A DNA stretch of 64,000 nt from Buttiauxella gaviniae ATCC 51604 (GCF_001654835.1 NZ_LXEP01000008.1:124001-188000), one strand, 5' to 3'. Counted from the first letter of the stretch, positions 38,264 through 47,462 are shown. Notes: generated by a model from the sequence alone, not told the origin. Made by a program: numbers and translations.

Positions 38264-39247
38264 TTAAAACGGTCGAATCCCACGCATTACCGGTTGAGCA
38301 CTCAGCCACATCACCACTGCTGCTAATACTAAAATTCCACCACCTGCAAATGCCAGTGTCGCCCAGGCGACTTGCCGCCATAAAACCGGTGCTTTATTAC
38401 CGCTAATGCGTACCGCAAGCTGACGGAATCCGTGGACCAAAAAGGCCAGGCCAGAAATGGTAATAGATGTGCCTGCAGCCATCGCAAGCGTCGACAACAC
38501 TCCCCAGCTATACACGCCAATCACTTTGCTAAACAGCAGCACCATAATTGCCCCAGAGCATGGGCGCATGCCCATGGATAAAACAATCATCATTCGGGCA
38601 CGCCAGTCTTCTCCTGCTGCAAGCTGTTGCTGCGTGGGTAAATGCTGATGGCCACAGCCACATTTTTCATCATGTACATGATGAGGCGTGAATGAAGTGA
38701 AACGCTTCGGTTTTCGCAGCACACGTTGCAATTTACGTAGGGCCCGACCGCACAACATCACACCTAAAACACCCACCAGTAAATAGCTTCCCTTCTCGAG
38801 CCAAAAACTGCTCATATGCAATTGGCGCGAAGGCAGAGCCAGAATCCCCAGCACTATCGTTACCAACCCAATCGCCACTAATCCTTGCAATAAAGATGCT
38901 GCAAACGTCAATTTAAGGCTGCTTTTCAAGCGCGAAGGATGTGTCGCAAGCCATGTCGTAATAACTATTTTCCCATGACCTGGCCCCAATGCGTGAAGCA
39001 CACCGTAAACAAAACTAAATGACAGCAATGACCAACCCGCCCGCTCCGGGTTCTCGGCAACCTCACGCAGGAGTGTGCTCATTTGCTGGTTAATCGATTT
39101 CTGCCACATCGCACTGTCGATGAGGAGTTGTGGCCAGTAATGCCAGAGGCTGTAAAGTGCTCCAGCACAAACCAGCAGGAAAAATGCCAGCGGCCACAGC
39201 TGAAGCCAGTGGCGTGAATGGGGTTTAGCTGAAGGCATTACTGACAT
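38264..39247 (-). CDS. NicO/ZevB-like metal transport membrane protein
   Basis: The 327-residue protein belongs to the nickel/cobalt transporter (NicO) superfamily. It has an N-terminal membrane segment, a periplasmic stretch, and about six further segments including SFVYGVLHALGPGHGKIVI, with the HALGPGHGK signature, and MRPCSGAIMVLLFSKVIG. A histidine/cysteine-rich loop (HHVHDEKCGCGHQH) could bind metal. Its start overlaps the end of the upstream DUF1007 gene by 10 nt; an alternative ATG at 39238 would give a TAATG overlap. The pair corresponds to ZevAB, described in Haemophilus as a zinc importer. The metal here is not determined. Confidence 0.82.
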   Translation of the reverse strand: MSVMPSAKPHSRHWLQLWPLAFFLLVCAGALYSLWHYWPQLLIDSAMWQKSINQQMSTLLREVAENPERAGWSLLSFSFVYGVLHALGPGHGKIVITTWLATHPSRLKSSLKLTFAASLLQGLVAIGLVTIVLGILALPSRQLHMSSFWLEKGSYLLVGVLGVMLCGRALRKLQRVLRKPKRFTSFTPHHVHDEKCGCGHQHLPTQQQLAAGEDWRARMMIVLSMGMRPCSGAIMVLLFSKVIGVYSWGVLSTLAMAAGTSITISGLAFLVHGFRQLAVRISGNKAPVLWRQVAWATLAFAGGGILVLAAVVMWLSAQPVMRGIRPF

Positions 39248-39885
39248 TGCAATATCACCTGTTGAGCAAACTGTTTACCCAGTTCCATATCTTCGGGAGG
39301 CGCATCGGCTTTATCCAGCGATTGTGCGAAGGCCAGCGTATCTTCGTTCGGCTGCGGGGTTTTCACTGAGATTTTGCAAAGTGAGGCTAATGTTTTCGGC
39401 AATTTGGCATCACTGGAGTTGTCGTAACTCATATCGACAAAATAGGTCGGGTCGAATGTCGCAAACTGATACGTCTGCCCCTTCAATGGCTGCGGGTGAG
39501 CAAGCGGTAAAACAAAGGTCAACACGGCCTGATGCCCTACTCGCGCAAGGCCATACTCTGGTGGCAGGTTATTAAAGGTCACTTTTTTACCGTTATGCCA
39601 GAATTCGGTGAAGTAGTGCTGGCCTAAAACATTGGCCATCACTTCGGCGGCAAGCTTCTTCCACACCGGTGAGTCAGGTTTGGCATTACCTGCGTCATAC
39701 AGTAGATCTGCTGAAGTGATTTCATCCATCGTCCACTGCATTTTAAGGCCAGTAAGCTGGTCATTTTCGGTCATCACCGTGGTCACGAGAGTGATAAAAC
39801 TGTGCGGATGAGCCGAAGCCACTGGGCTAAAAAGTGCAGAAATTAAGGTAAAAAACGCAATTCTGTTACACATTTTCCTGCTCAT
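39238..39885 (-). CDS. DUF1007 periplasmic protein, ZevA-like
   Basis: The 215-residue product has a signal peptide (CNRIAFFTLISALFSPVASA) followed by HPHSF, so the mature protein begins with two closely spaced histidines likely to bind metal. The remainder fits DUF1007 (QWTMDEITSADLLYD, FDPTYFVDMSYD). In Haemophilus the homologue ZevA works with ZevB in zinc uptake; here the two genes overlap, which supports a joint role. It is divergent from csiE. Confidence 0.8.
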   Translation of the reverse strand: MSRKMCNRIAFFTLISALFSPVASAHPHSFITLVTTVMTENDQLTGLKMQWTMDEITSADLLYDAGNAKPDSPVWKKLAAEVMANVLGQHYFTEFWHNGKKVTFNNLPPEYGLARVGHQAVLTFVLPLAHPQPLKGQTYQFATFDPTYFVDMSYDNSSDAKLPKTLASLCKISVKTPQPNEDTLAFAQSLDKADAPPEDMELGKQFAQQVILQCQ

Positions 39886-40004
39886 TATTCTCTCGAGATT
39901 ATAATTCTGTGAGCCAGTCAGAATTCCGTAATTAAAAAGCTCAAATGTGACTCTCTACGACAAAAGGTTTAGCTACTCTTAGCATTAATTACTTTGACTC
40001 GGTT

Positions 40005-41291
40005 ATGCGGATGATGACACTGCTCTCCCTACCACCATCTGTACTCTCCAGTCCGCAGCGCCGCTGCCACCTGCTTTTGTTGCTTTACTTACCGGGCCAA
40101 ACCGTCACTCCAGAGATCCTCGCAAGGCTCAACGGGGTCGATGACATCAAAGCCCTGCAAGATATAGCCGACACCGGCGATGAAATCCAGCGCTATCACC
40201 GGCTGAGGCTTATCACACAACAGGACGGCAGCTATCGGATTGAGGGTACGCCTCTGGACTGCCGCCTGTGCTTGTTGCACTGGCTACGCCGCGCATTGCG
40301 ATTATGCCCGCACTTTGTGCAGCAGCATTTTACGCCGGCACTCAAAACCCAGCTTAAACAACAAGGGGTTCTGACGGCATTGTATGACGAGAAAAACCTC
40401 CAGGCGTTGATAGGCCTCTGCGAACGGCGCTTACAGCGGCAGTTTGACAGCCGCGATGTGCAATTTTTAACGCTGTTTTTGCAGTACTGTTTGCACCAGC
40501 ACCATGCTGGGATCACGCCAGAATTCACTGAGCAGCAACGCGCGTGGACACAGATTCGCCCGGAGTTTGTGGCAGCACTTGAGATTGCCCGCCATTGGAA
40601 GCGCCGCGTGCTGCAATCAGCCAACGAAAACGAGCAGTTATTCCTGGCGCTTTTATTCCAGTTACTCCGCACTCCCGACCCGATTCGTGACAATCATGAG
40701 CAAGATTTACGCTTACGCTCGGCCATTTTCGGAATGATTGCGCGCTTTCGCGAGCTGGCGGGTATGTCCTTTAGCGATGAACAAGGCCTGAGCGACCAAC
40801 TCTACATTCATCTTGCTCAGGCATTGGATCGTTGCCAGTTCGGTATTGGGATTGATAACAGCCTACCGGAAGAAATAACCCGCCTTTATCCACGCTTGAT
40901 GCGCACCACACGTGAAGCGTTCAATGATTTTGAAAACCATTTTGAAATGCGTTTTTCAGATGAAGAAGTTGGACTAGTGGCGGTGATATTCGGAGCGTGG
41001 TTAATGCAGGAAAATGACCTGCATGAAAAGCAGGTTTTGCTGCTTACTGGCAACAACATTGAACTTGAACAGAGTATTGAACAACAGTTGCGCGAGCTCA
41101 CGTTACTGCCGCTAAATATTAAACACCTGACGATTCACAGTTACCAAAAAGAGGGGGCACCGAAAGAAGTGGTGTTGGTGATTACACCCTATTCCACCAC
41201 CTTACCACTTTACTCACCGCCACTGATTCACGTAACGCTGCCGCTGGGTGAACACCAGCAGCAGCAGATCCGTAAGATTATTGAGTGTTAA
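40005..41291 (+). CDS. csiE: Stationary-phase-inducible protein CsiE
   Basis: CsiE is a carbon-starvation-induced protein of unknown biochemical function that contains PRD-like domains. The 428-residue product aligns with E. coli CsiE along its length: PPSVLSSPQRRCHLLLLLY at the start, QYCLHQHHAGITP in the middle, and GLVAVIFGAWLMQENDLHEK and RELTLLPLNIKHL near the end. Its last 14 nt overlap the convergent hcaT. ATG 40005 is taken as the start; ATGs at 40011 and 40014 are possible. Confidence 0.92.
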   Translation: MRMMTLLSLPPSVLSSPQRRCHLLLLLYLPGQTVTPEILARLNGVDDIKALQDIADTGDEIQRYHRLRLITQQDGSYRIEGTPLDCRLCLLHWLRRALRLCPHFVQQHFTPALKTQLKQQGVLTALYDEKNLQALIGLCERRLQRQFDSRDVQFLTLFLQYCLHQHHAGITPEFTEQQRAWTQIRPEFVAALEIARHWKRRVLQSANENEQLFLALLFQLLRTPDPIRDNHEQDLRLRSAIFGMIARFRELAGMSFSDEQGLSDQLYIHLAQALDRCQFGIGIDNSLPEEITRLYPRLMRTTREAFNDFENHFEMRFSDEEVGLVAVIFGAWLMQENDLHEKQVLLLTGNNIELEQSIEQQLRELTLLPLNIKHLTIHSYQKEGAPKEVVLVITPYSTTLPLYSPPLIHVTLPLGEHQQQQIRKIIEC

Positions 41292-42429
41292 CGCAATATG
41301 AGACTGGGCGTGGCCGAATGAACAATGCTGGAACGGCCACCAACGCCATAATCCAGAACACCCCACCCTGCACATGCTGGTAAAGGTAGCCAGAGAACAT
41401 CGTCATAATGGCGATACCACCGCCCATCGCCACCGCGGAATAGACGGCTTGTAAACGGATAACTTCATTGCCCTCGCGAGCCGAGATATAACGCATCGCC
41501 GCGAGGTGGCACACAGTGAAGCTGCCGCAGTGAAGGATTTGTGCAGCAATCAGCCACGGTAAATCGGTGGTGTACGCCATCAGGCTCCAGCGCAAAATCC
41601 CCGTCACACCAGAAAGCAGCAGCAAATCGCGCGCGCTCCAGTTGCGGAACAGCTTGTTGCTCAGGGCAAAAATCACAATTTCCGCTACAACACCCAGCGA
41701 CCACAGATACCCGACAACCGACGCGGAATAACCCGCTCCTTGCCAGTAAATCGCACTGAATCCGTAGTAAGCCGCGTGTGCGCCTTGAAGTAATGTCACG
41801 CAGGCCAGGAATCGCCATGAACCGAGCACCAGTTTTTTCCAGGCAGGCCAACCCGCACCTTCTTTATGGCGTGTTTCACCTTGCGGCATCACGGATGGGC
41901 GCAGCATCATGCCGATTAGCATCGACGCGACACCAATACTCAGCAGCACCAGAATCGCCTGGTAGCTATACATGCTCACCAGCTTGCCCGTCATGGCGGA
42001 ACCGATCACAAACGCCAGCGATCCCCACAGGCGCACACGACCATAATCCATGGTGATTTGCTTCTGCCAGGTGCCAGCCAGCGCATCGGTCAGCGGCACC
42101 AGGGGTGAGAAGAACAGGTTAAAACCGACCATCACAATCAATAGCCAGGTGGCGGTTTGCCCGAACCAAAAAGCGACGGCAAAAAGTAATGTGAGTAAGG
42201 CGAGGATTCTGAGGGCCAAGACAAGTCGGGAGGGGTCGGTAACTCGGGGTGCCAGCAGCAAGCTGCCGAGGAAACGGGCGATTAATCCTGCCCCTAACAA
42301 CAGCCCGATGGTTTCAGGCGGTAGTCCTACTCCAGCGAGCCAGACGCTCCAGAAAGGTAAGAAAATCCCGTAGCTAAAGAAGTAGGTAAAATAACTGAGC
42401 GCCAGCCAGCGCGTTGAATGCAAAACCAT
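41278..42429 (-). CDS. hcaT: MFS transporter HcaT (3-phenylpropionate type)
   Basis: The 383-residue protein is a 12-segment major facilitator that aligns with E. coli HcaT (MVLHSTRWLALSYFTYFFSY, GFNLFFSPLVPLTDALAGTW, QGAHAAYYGFSAIYW). HcaT is proposed to import 3-phenylpropionate. In E. coli it is next to the hca dioxygenase operon; here those genes are not in the window and a type VI effector module follows, so the substrate may differ or be degraded elsewhere. The frame runs to 42486, but the ATG at 42429 has GGAGGG upstream and matches the family start. Confidence 0.9.
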   Translation of the reverse strand: MVLHSTRWLALSYFTYFFSYGIFLPFWSVWLAGVGLPPETIGLLLGAGLIARFLGSLLLAPRVTDPSRLVLALRILALLTLLFAVAFWFGQTATWLLIVMVGFNLFFSPLVPLTDALAGTWQKQITMDYGRVRLWGSLAFVIGSAMTGKLVSMYSYQAILVLLSIGVASMLIGMMLRPSVMPQGETRHKEGAGWPAWKKLVLGSWRFLACVTLLQGAHAAYYGFSAIYWQGAGYSASVVGYLWSLGVVAEIVIFALSNKLFRNWSARDLLLLSGVTGILRWSLMAYTTDLPWLIAAQILHCGSFTVCHLAAMRYISAREGNEVIRLQAVYSAVAMGGGIAIMTMFSGYLYQHVQGGVFWIMALVAVPALFIRPRPVSYCVNTQ

Positions 42430-42644
42430 GATCCCTCCCGTTTTGGAGGCGTTAGTGTGTCCGAGCGTAGGCTGGCTTGCAAGCAATCATTAACAGACTA
42501 ATAACACGCTGAAATTGTAGGGTTATGGTGATTGGATTGTCGGATGACGCTGCGCTGGTGGAGGAAAAAATTGACCTTCCAGGTGGTTAGCCACAAAGAG
42601 GGCTCGATTAAGCGTTTATACCAAATCATAGTTAGGCTCAATTA

Positions 42645-42845
42645 ATGATAAACCCCTTAAGCCGATATGTTCTGATTTCACATTTTCTAATCCCCCTCTT
42701 CTTGATAACAGTCACAGTTTTCATTCCCGTCTGGTTCTACCCTCACACTCCCACCATCAAATATCTTCATGATTTTATTGTATTAATTTCAATGATGAGC
42801 GGAGTGAAATTACTTAGCCTGCTCAATGAGTCCATACACAGTTGA
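42645..42845 (+). CDS. Small two-segment membrane protein of unknown function
   Basis: This 66-residue ORF contains two hydrophobic stretches, about residues 9-32 (ISHFLIPLFLITVTVFIPVW) and 41-58 (HDFIVLISMMSGVKLLSL). It ends 11 nt before the effector start, so co-expression is likely. I recognise no family. The ribosome site is weak, and it could be a chance ORF in AT-rich DNA. If real, it is the first gene of the effector module. Confidence 0.45.
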   Translation: MINPLSRYVLISHFLIPLFLITVTVFIPVWFYPHTPTIKYLHDFIVLISMMSGVKLLSLLNESIHS

Positions 42846-42856
42846 AGGAACACTGC

Positions 42857-45451
42857 ATGATTACGATTAACGTCAACGGACTGACACTGTGCCATAAAGG
42901 CAGCGGTGGCGTGACACACAATACCTTGCCCGATGTCTGCAAAACTCCGCCACTCGCCATTCCGGTCCCTTTTGAAAACGAAGCCTATTCAGCCGATCTG
43001 ATAAAAGGCACCAGCAGCGTGTTTGCCGATGGCAGCAACATGATTGCCAATTTTGGCTCGTGTTTTGCAAAAAGCGTATTTGATGAAGCGGGCAGCATGG
43101 GAGGCGTAAAATCAGGCACCTTCAAGGCCGAGGCGGACTGGATAAGCCATTCGTTTGATGTGTTCTTTGAAGGCAAGCCTGCGTGTCGCCTGACAGACAA
43201 AATGTTTATGAACCATCGTAACACGGTGAATATGGCCGGTTTGATTCAGCCACCGCTTCCGGAACTGGATGTTGCCAGCGATATGAACGACACCGGCAGT
43301 GCTGCCGGTGATGAAAACGCAAATAAAAATGCGGCTGGCAACACTTCTGCTCAAAAGGGTGGGAAGGATAAAAAACCGGCTGACAAAGCGCCTCAAACCA
43401 AAGAAGACAAGACGGATGACGAGGAAACCCCTCTGCTGCCCTGTATTGTTATCCTTATCCATGGTGTGAATGACGTGGGCGAAGCCTATGAGAATCAGGA
43501 TAAAGGCATTTGTACCGGGTTAAATAACCGACTCGGGCGTGGCGATTTGCACCCGCATGACTGGATCCCTGAAAAGTTTATGATTTCGGACACCGATGGC
43601 AATCCTACGAGTAAAAGCGATGCCGCAATGAAACAAACTTGTAAAGGCACCATCAACCGCTCGCCGATTATTCCGTTCTACTGGGGGTACCGCCCTGTCG
43701 ATCATGATACCTGGAAAGCAGATCAGGTGCGTTACCGCCAGGACGTGGAAGACCTGAAAAAGAAAGGTCAAGAAAGTAACGCCGATATTCCTTATGACAC
43801 CTACCTCGAAGATGACGAAAAAAGAAAGGTAGAACACAACAATGCGAACATCGATAACCTGGATAACTGGGTAGACAGTGCAAACGTCAAAAACGGCGGC
43901 ACATTTGCCAATGCCACCACCTGTATTCCCGATATGTTTGGCCCGGGAGCTGCCGGTAAAATTCTGGAAAAAATTGCCGAACTCAGTTCCCGTGGTGGGC
44001 CATTTAGCGACAAGGAAGACTGGAGCCACCCCATTTATCAGAACCCGCACCGGATTTACCAGGCTTATGCAGCGCGGCGTTTAGCGGATTTGATTATTGA
44101 TATCAGGCAAAACCCTGACACGGAGAATGACACGATTAATATCGTGGCACACAGCCAGGGCACCATTATCACCATGCTGGCAAATATGTGGGTCAATGCC
44201 AAAGGGCTTGCACCGGCGGACTGCGTTATCTTCAACCATTCACCGTATGCGCTGGAAAACCGCTGGCTGGAAAATTTCCTGCCGGGAAACCAGCAAACCA
44301 CCAATGGCCGACTGCATACACTGACTCATTTTTGTGCATTGATGGCCAAAAACCCGCTATACAGTGCGGGAAATATCCCACATACCCCTGATTACAGGCA
44401 AAAATTGAAAGAGAGCGGTTGCCTGTCAGAAGGCGCTGATAAATCACTGTGGAACAATCCACAATACAGCCGCAATAATTTTGGCATGGTCTACAACTAT
44501 TTTTGCCCTAATGACCAGATTGTATCCATGTCACCTATCCAGGGTTTTGGCTGGCGAGGAATACCAGATGAGTACAAGGCGCAAATCGGTAATAACCTCT
44601 GGCAGCGTGTATTTTGCCGGGGCGTTACAGTTGGTGACAGAACGGGGTTTCATTTTGAAATGCCAGCCCACAGGAATGATGATTCGAAAAAAACCGGTTT
44701 TAACTACCAGGATATCACCATCAACGCCCCTCTGTTACCCGAGCCGTTCATCTTTAAACTGATGGGTGAAGGGGAAAATTATAAAGCACCGCTCAGTGGT
44801 AACGATCCGGCTATTGCCAAAGCAGCAATGAAAGCGGAAAAATTTATTTCCCAAACTATAGACGCCCCCAAGACCCGCAATTTCAATTATTTAACTAATA
44901 ACCAAACTCTTAATGAAGTACAGTGCAAAGAAATAAGCAATTTAAAAAACTGGGAAGTCATTAATGGGGTTGCGGTGGGCCAACGCGGCACACCTCAAAT
45001 GCTGGTGGTGAAACGCAGAATGACCGACAAAGAACTAGAGACAGCAGTACAAATTAAAATTCCTTTTAGTCAGCATTCATCTATTGTCGCCAGTAAAAAA
45101 GCACCGTCCAACTCAATGACCTATGATTTGGCGATCGGCAAGTGTAAGGCATTTGAACAGCCGGAATTCTGGAAGCGATTATTATTACGCGCTGACTGGC
45201 GCAGGGCAGAACATCCAATAGCAGATGAAAGAAAATATTATCAGGAAGGTATTTTGCCAAGTAAGTTCAAAATATTTATGAATAAACCGGAAACTACCCA
45301 TGGAATGCCGCTTGGCAATTTGGGGGTTGAGAATGATTATGGTGCCCGTGAAGCAGTTGTGATTGTTGACAAGCGCGCAACAGAAAACCCTACCAAACCC
45401 ATATTGCAGTGGGATATGCCTGCAACACTGGATGACAAGGAAATTATATGA
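42857..45451 (+). CDS. T6SS effector: PAAR-like DUF4150 domain fused to Tle3-type lipase
   Basis: This 864-residue protein has an N-terminal PAAR-like DUF4150 domain (about residues 1-125; MITINVNGLTLCHKGSGG, VFFEGKPACRLTDKMFMNHR), which would cap a VgrG spike. A charged low-complexity linker (about 130-195) leads to an alpha/beta hydrolase with the oxyanion His-Gly at 202-203 (LIHGVND) and nucleophile Ser433 in AHSQGT, with the DUF3274-type C-terminal region (VSMSPIQGFGWRGIP). This layout is that of Tle3 phospholipase effectors. There is no signal peptide. The start is the ATG at 42857 with AAGGAA upstream. No other secretion genes are in the window, so it depends on an apparatus elsewhere. 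Confidence 0.85.
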   Translation: MITINVNGLTLCHKGSGGVTHNTLPDVCKTPPLAIPVPFENEAYSADLIKGTSSVFADGSNMIANFGSCFAKSVFDEAGSMGGVKSGTFKAEADWISHSFDVFFEGKPACRLTDKMFMNHRNTVNMAGLIQPPLPELDVASDMNDTGSAAGDENANKNAAGNTSAQKGGKDKKPADKAPQTKEDKTDDEETPLLPCIVILIHGVNDVGEAYENQDKGICTGLNNRLGRGDLHPHDWIPEKFMISDTDGNPTSKSDAAMKQTCKGTINRSPIIPFYWGYRPVDHDTWKADQVRYRQDVEDLKKKGQESNADIPYDTYLEDDEKRKVEHNNANIDNLDNWVDSANVKNGGTFANATTCIPDMFGPGAAGKILEKIAELSSRGGPFSDKEDWSHPIYQNPHRIYQAYAARRLADLIIDIRQNPDTENDTINIVAHSQGTIITMLANMWVNAKGLAPADCVIFNHSPYALENRWLENFLPGNQQTTNGRLHTLTHFCALMAKNPLYSAGNIPHTPDYRQKLKESGCLSEGADKSLWNNPQYSRNNFGMVYNYFCPNDQIVSMSPIQGFGWRGIPDEYKAQIGNNLWQRVFCRGVTVGDRTGFHFEMPAHRNDDSKKTGFNYQDITINAPLLPEPFIFKLMGEGENYKAPLSGNDPAIAKAAMKAEKFISQTIDAPKTRNFNYLTNNQTLNEVQCKEISNLKNWEVINGVAVGQRGTPQMLVVKRRMTDKELETAVQIKIPFSQHSSIVASKKAPSNSMTYDLAIGKCKAFEQPEFWKRLLLRADWRRAEHPIADERKYYQEGILPSKFKIFMNKPETTHGMPLGNLGVENDYGAREAVVIVDKRATENPTKPILQWDMPATLDDKEII

Positions 45452-46200
45452 AATGGACAAGGTTAGCAGTTATATTTATGGCGAGTGCAATAAGTGCCTG
45501 CCATTCAACCCCAAAATCGCCACCGACTCAGGTGGTATATCGTTTTGACGACCATCGTTATCTTGAGTTAGTTGGTTTTAACTGTGAAGGAGCATTGTGG
45601 TATACCGATACATCCATGAATATCCACACAGAAGTTACCAGCCAGTTTTATCGCATATTCACAAAAAAATATATCCATCCTTCCCAGAGATATATTTCCA
45701 TTACTGGTTATGAAGGTGGTGGATTCCTGATATCTAAAGATTATGGTCGTACCTGGGATCGGGCCAGATATTCACCAGGTACTGGTGCTATTAAATATGG
45801 TGCATCCTACCCTGTGCGAGATGAAATTGATTCATTCACCGTCGTCAATGACCAGGGTTATATGCTGACAAAAAATGGTGATCTCTATTTAAGTTCCAAA
45901 CCCTTTGATGATCCACGCCTTGAACCGGGTGGTAGTGGGATTGATTATGTTCGAACATCGAAAAAAGGGATCGATGAAACTATGCATCTTCTTCGTCCGG
46001 GAGAAGGTGGTGGAGCCTGGGGGAAAAACTACATTTCATGGAATTCAATTCAAGGTACTATGCCATGGACAATCTATGCATACCGCTCCAACTTCCAGGA
46101 TATCCCCAATAAAGTCCCCGAAGTTAAAAATTACACCGGCTGGGATCATATGCGCTGCGATATGGATTCAGGACTTTCGACATCGGAAAAACAAAAATGA
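45448..46200 (+). CDS. Tli3-type immunity lipoprotein, copy 1
   Basis: The 250-residue product has a lipoprotein signal ending ISAC, with Cys18 lipidated, so it should sit in the periplasm, where Tle lipases act. Its ATG overlaps the effector stop (ATGA), typical of effector-immunity pairs. The body has WYTDTSMNIH, GGGFLISKDYGRTWDRA and the C-terminal KNYISWNSIQGTMPWTIYAY. It is very similar to the next gene except for residues about 53-122. Identification as Tli3 rests on position, lipobox and overall pattern. Confidence 0.75.
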   Translation: MKWTRLAVIFMASAISACHSTPKSPPTQVVYRFDDHRYLELVGFNCEGALWYTDTSMNIHTEVTSQFYRIFTKKYIHPSQRYISITGYEGGGFLISKDYGRTWDRARYSPGTGAIKYGASYPVRDEIDSFTVVNDQGYMLTKNGDLYLSSKPFDDPRLEPGGSGIDYVRTSKKGIDETMHLLRPGEGGGAWGKNYISWNSIQGTMPWTIYAYRSNFQDIPNKVPEVKNYTGWDHMRCDMDSGLSTSEKQK

Positions 46201-46940
46201 AACCGATAAAATGCACGCTTTTAATACTGAGTATTGTATTAATTACCGCCTGCCATGCAAAACCAAAATCCCCTCCCACGCAGGTGGTATATCGCTTTGA
46301 CGACCATCGTTATCTTGAGTTAGTTGGTTTTAACTGTGAAGGCGCATTGTGGTATACGGACACGCAGCAAGGAATTCACTCCGAAATAGTTGATCAATTT
46401 TATCAAGTTTTTACAAAAAAATATCTGCACCCTTCGGAACGTTACATTGCAGTTCCTTTTTATGATGTATCTGGTTTTTTGATATCGAAAGACTATGGAA
46501 AAACCTGGGATGGTGCTAGTTATTCTCCAGGTAGTGGTGCAGTAAAATATGGTGATGATCGACCACAGCGAGATGAAATTGATTCATTCACCGTCGTCAA
46601 TGACCAGGGTTATATGCTGACAAAAAACGGTGATCTCTATTTAAGTTCAAAACCCTTTGATGATCCACGACTTGAACCGGGTGGTAGTGGGATTGATTAT
46701 GTTCGAACATCGAAAAAAGGGATCGATAAAACTATGCATCTTCGTCCGGGAGAAGGTGGAGGAGCCTGGGGGAAAAACTACATTTCATGGAATTCAATTC
46801 AAGGTACTATGCCATGGACAATCTATGCATACCGCTCCAACTTCCAGGATATCCCCAATAAAGTCCCCGAAGTTAAAAATTACACCGGCTGGGATCATAT
46901 GCGCTGCGATATGAATTTAGGGCATGAAACCTCAAAGTAA
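46197..46940 (+). CDS. Tli3-type immunity lipoprotein, copy 2
   Basis: This 247-residue paralogue of the preceding gene overlaps it by 4 nt (ATGA). The signal peptide ends ITAC with Cys19 lipidated. Its first about 25 mature residues and last about 115 residues are almost identical to copy 1 in DNA as well as protein, while a 210-nt middle block is clearly diverged (QQGIHSEIVDQFYQVF, PFYDVSGFLISKDYGKTW). It lacks one leucine codon present in copy 1. It may give protection against a variant effector or be a back-up. Confidence 0.75.
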   Translation: MKPIKCTLLILSIVLITACHAKPKSPPTQVVYRFDDHRYLELVGFNCEGALWYTDTQQGIHSEIVDQFYQVFTKKYLHPSERYIAVPFYDVSGFLISKDYGKTWDGASYSPGSGAVKYGDDRPQRDEIDSFTVVNDQGYMLTKNGDLYLSSKPFDDPRLEPGGSGIDYVRTSKKGIDKTMHLRPGEGGGAWGKNYISWNSIQGTMPWTIYAYRSNFQDIPNKVPEVKNYTGWDHMRCDMNLGHETSK

Positions 46941-46949
46941 GGATACAAG

Positions 46950-47417
46950 ATGCTTAATAGTATTAAAGGGACTCAGCTGATAATACTCTCAGTATTACTG
47001 GGAATAGCTCCTCCTCTACTGGCCTGCCCGGATATGCAGGGGAGCTATGGAACTGAAAATGGCGGAATACATTTTTATCTACAAACTAACAGAATAAAGG
47101 AATTTAAAGCAGTAATAGATATTGCTGATTATCCCTTAACAATTAGATCGGCTGTGTTCGTCAGCGAGGAAGATCGCCATGCACAACCTTACCAGCCGTT
47201 GCCGGATTGTACATTGTCGATTGATGGGTTTGGATATCTGCTCCCCCATAACAAAGGCCAGATATTACGTCTGCACTTTGACTCGCAAGATTTTGAGAAA
47301 ATATTTAACACGTCATATATTTTAAAACTCAGTGATGCTCCATCCGAAAATCTTGGTGTCAATAAAACCTCATTGATTATTCCCGTTAAGATTCTCACCA
47401 CGTTGAATAATCATTAA
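46950..47417 (+). CDS. Small secreted protein downstream of the immunity genes
   Basis: The 155-residue product begins with a hydrophobic signal (LIILSVLLGIAPPLLAC); cleavage could be by signal peptidase I, or by the lipoprotein peptidase at LLAC, although leucine at -2 is unusual. The mature part has two further cysteine-containing or aromatic patches (PLPDCTLSIDGFGYLLP). I recognise no family. It lies 9 nt after immunity copy 2 and in the same direction, so it is probably part of the same unit. Confidence 0.6.
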   Translation: MLNSIKGTQLIILSVLLGIAPPLLACPDMQGSYGTENGGIHFYLQTNRIKEFKAVIDIADYPLTIRSAVFVSEEDRHAQPYQPLPDCTLSIDGFGYLLPHNKGQILRLHFDSQDFEKIFNTSYILKLSDAPSENLGVNKTSLIIPVKILTTLNNH

Positions 47418-47462
47418 TTTCCATAGGCAACTAATCTAATAGAAGCCGCGGTTCTGCAATAT

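Noticed and set aside
42487-42644. Possible mobile-element boundary upstream of the effector module
   Set aside because: I found no direct repeats, tRNA end or terminal inverted repeats flanking 42487-47460, so there is no direct evidence for how the module entered.
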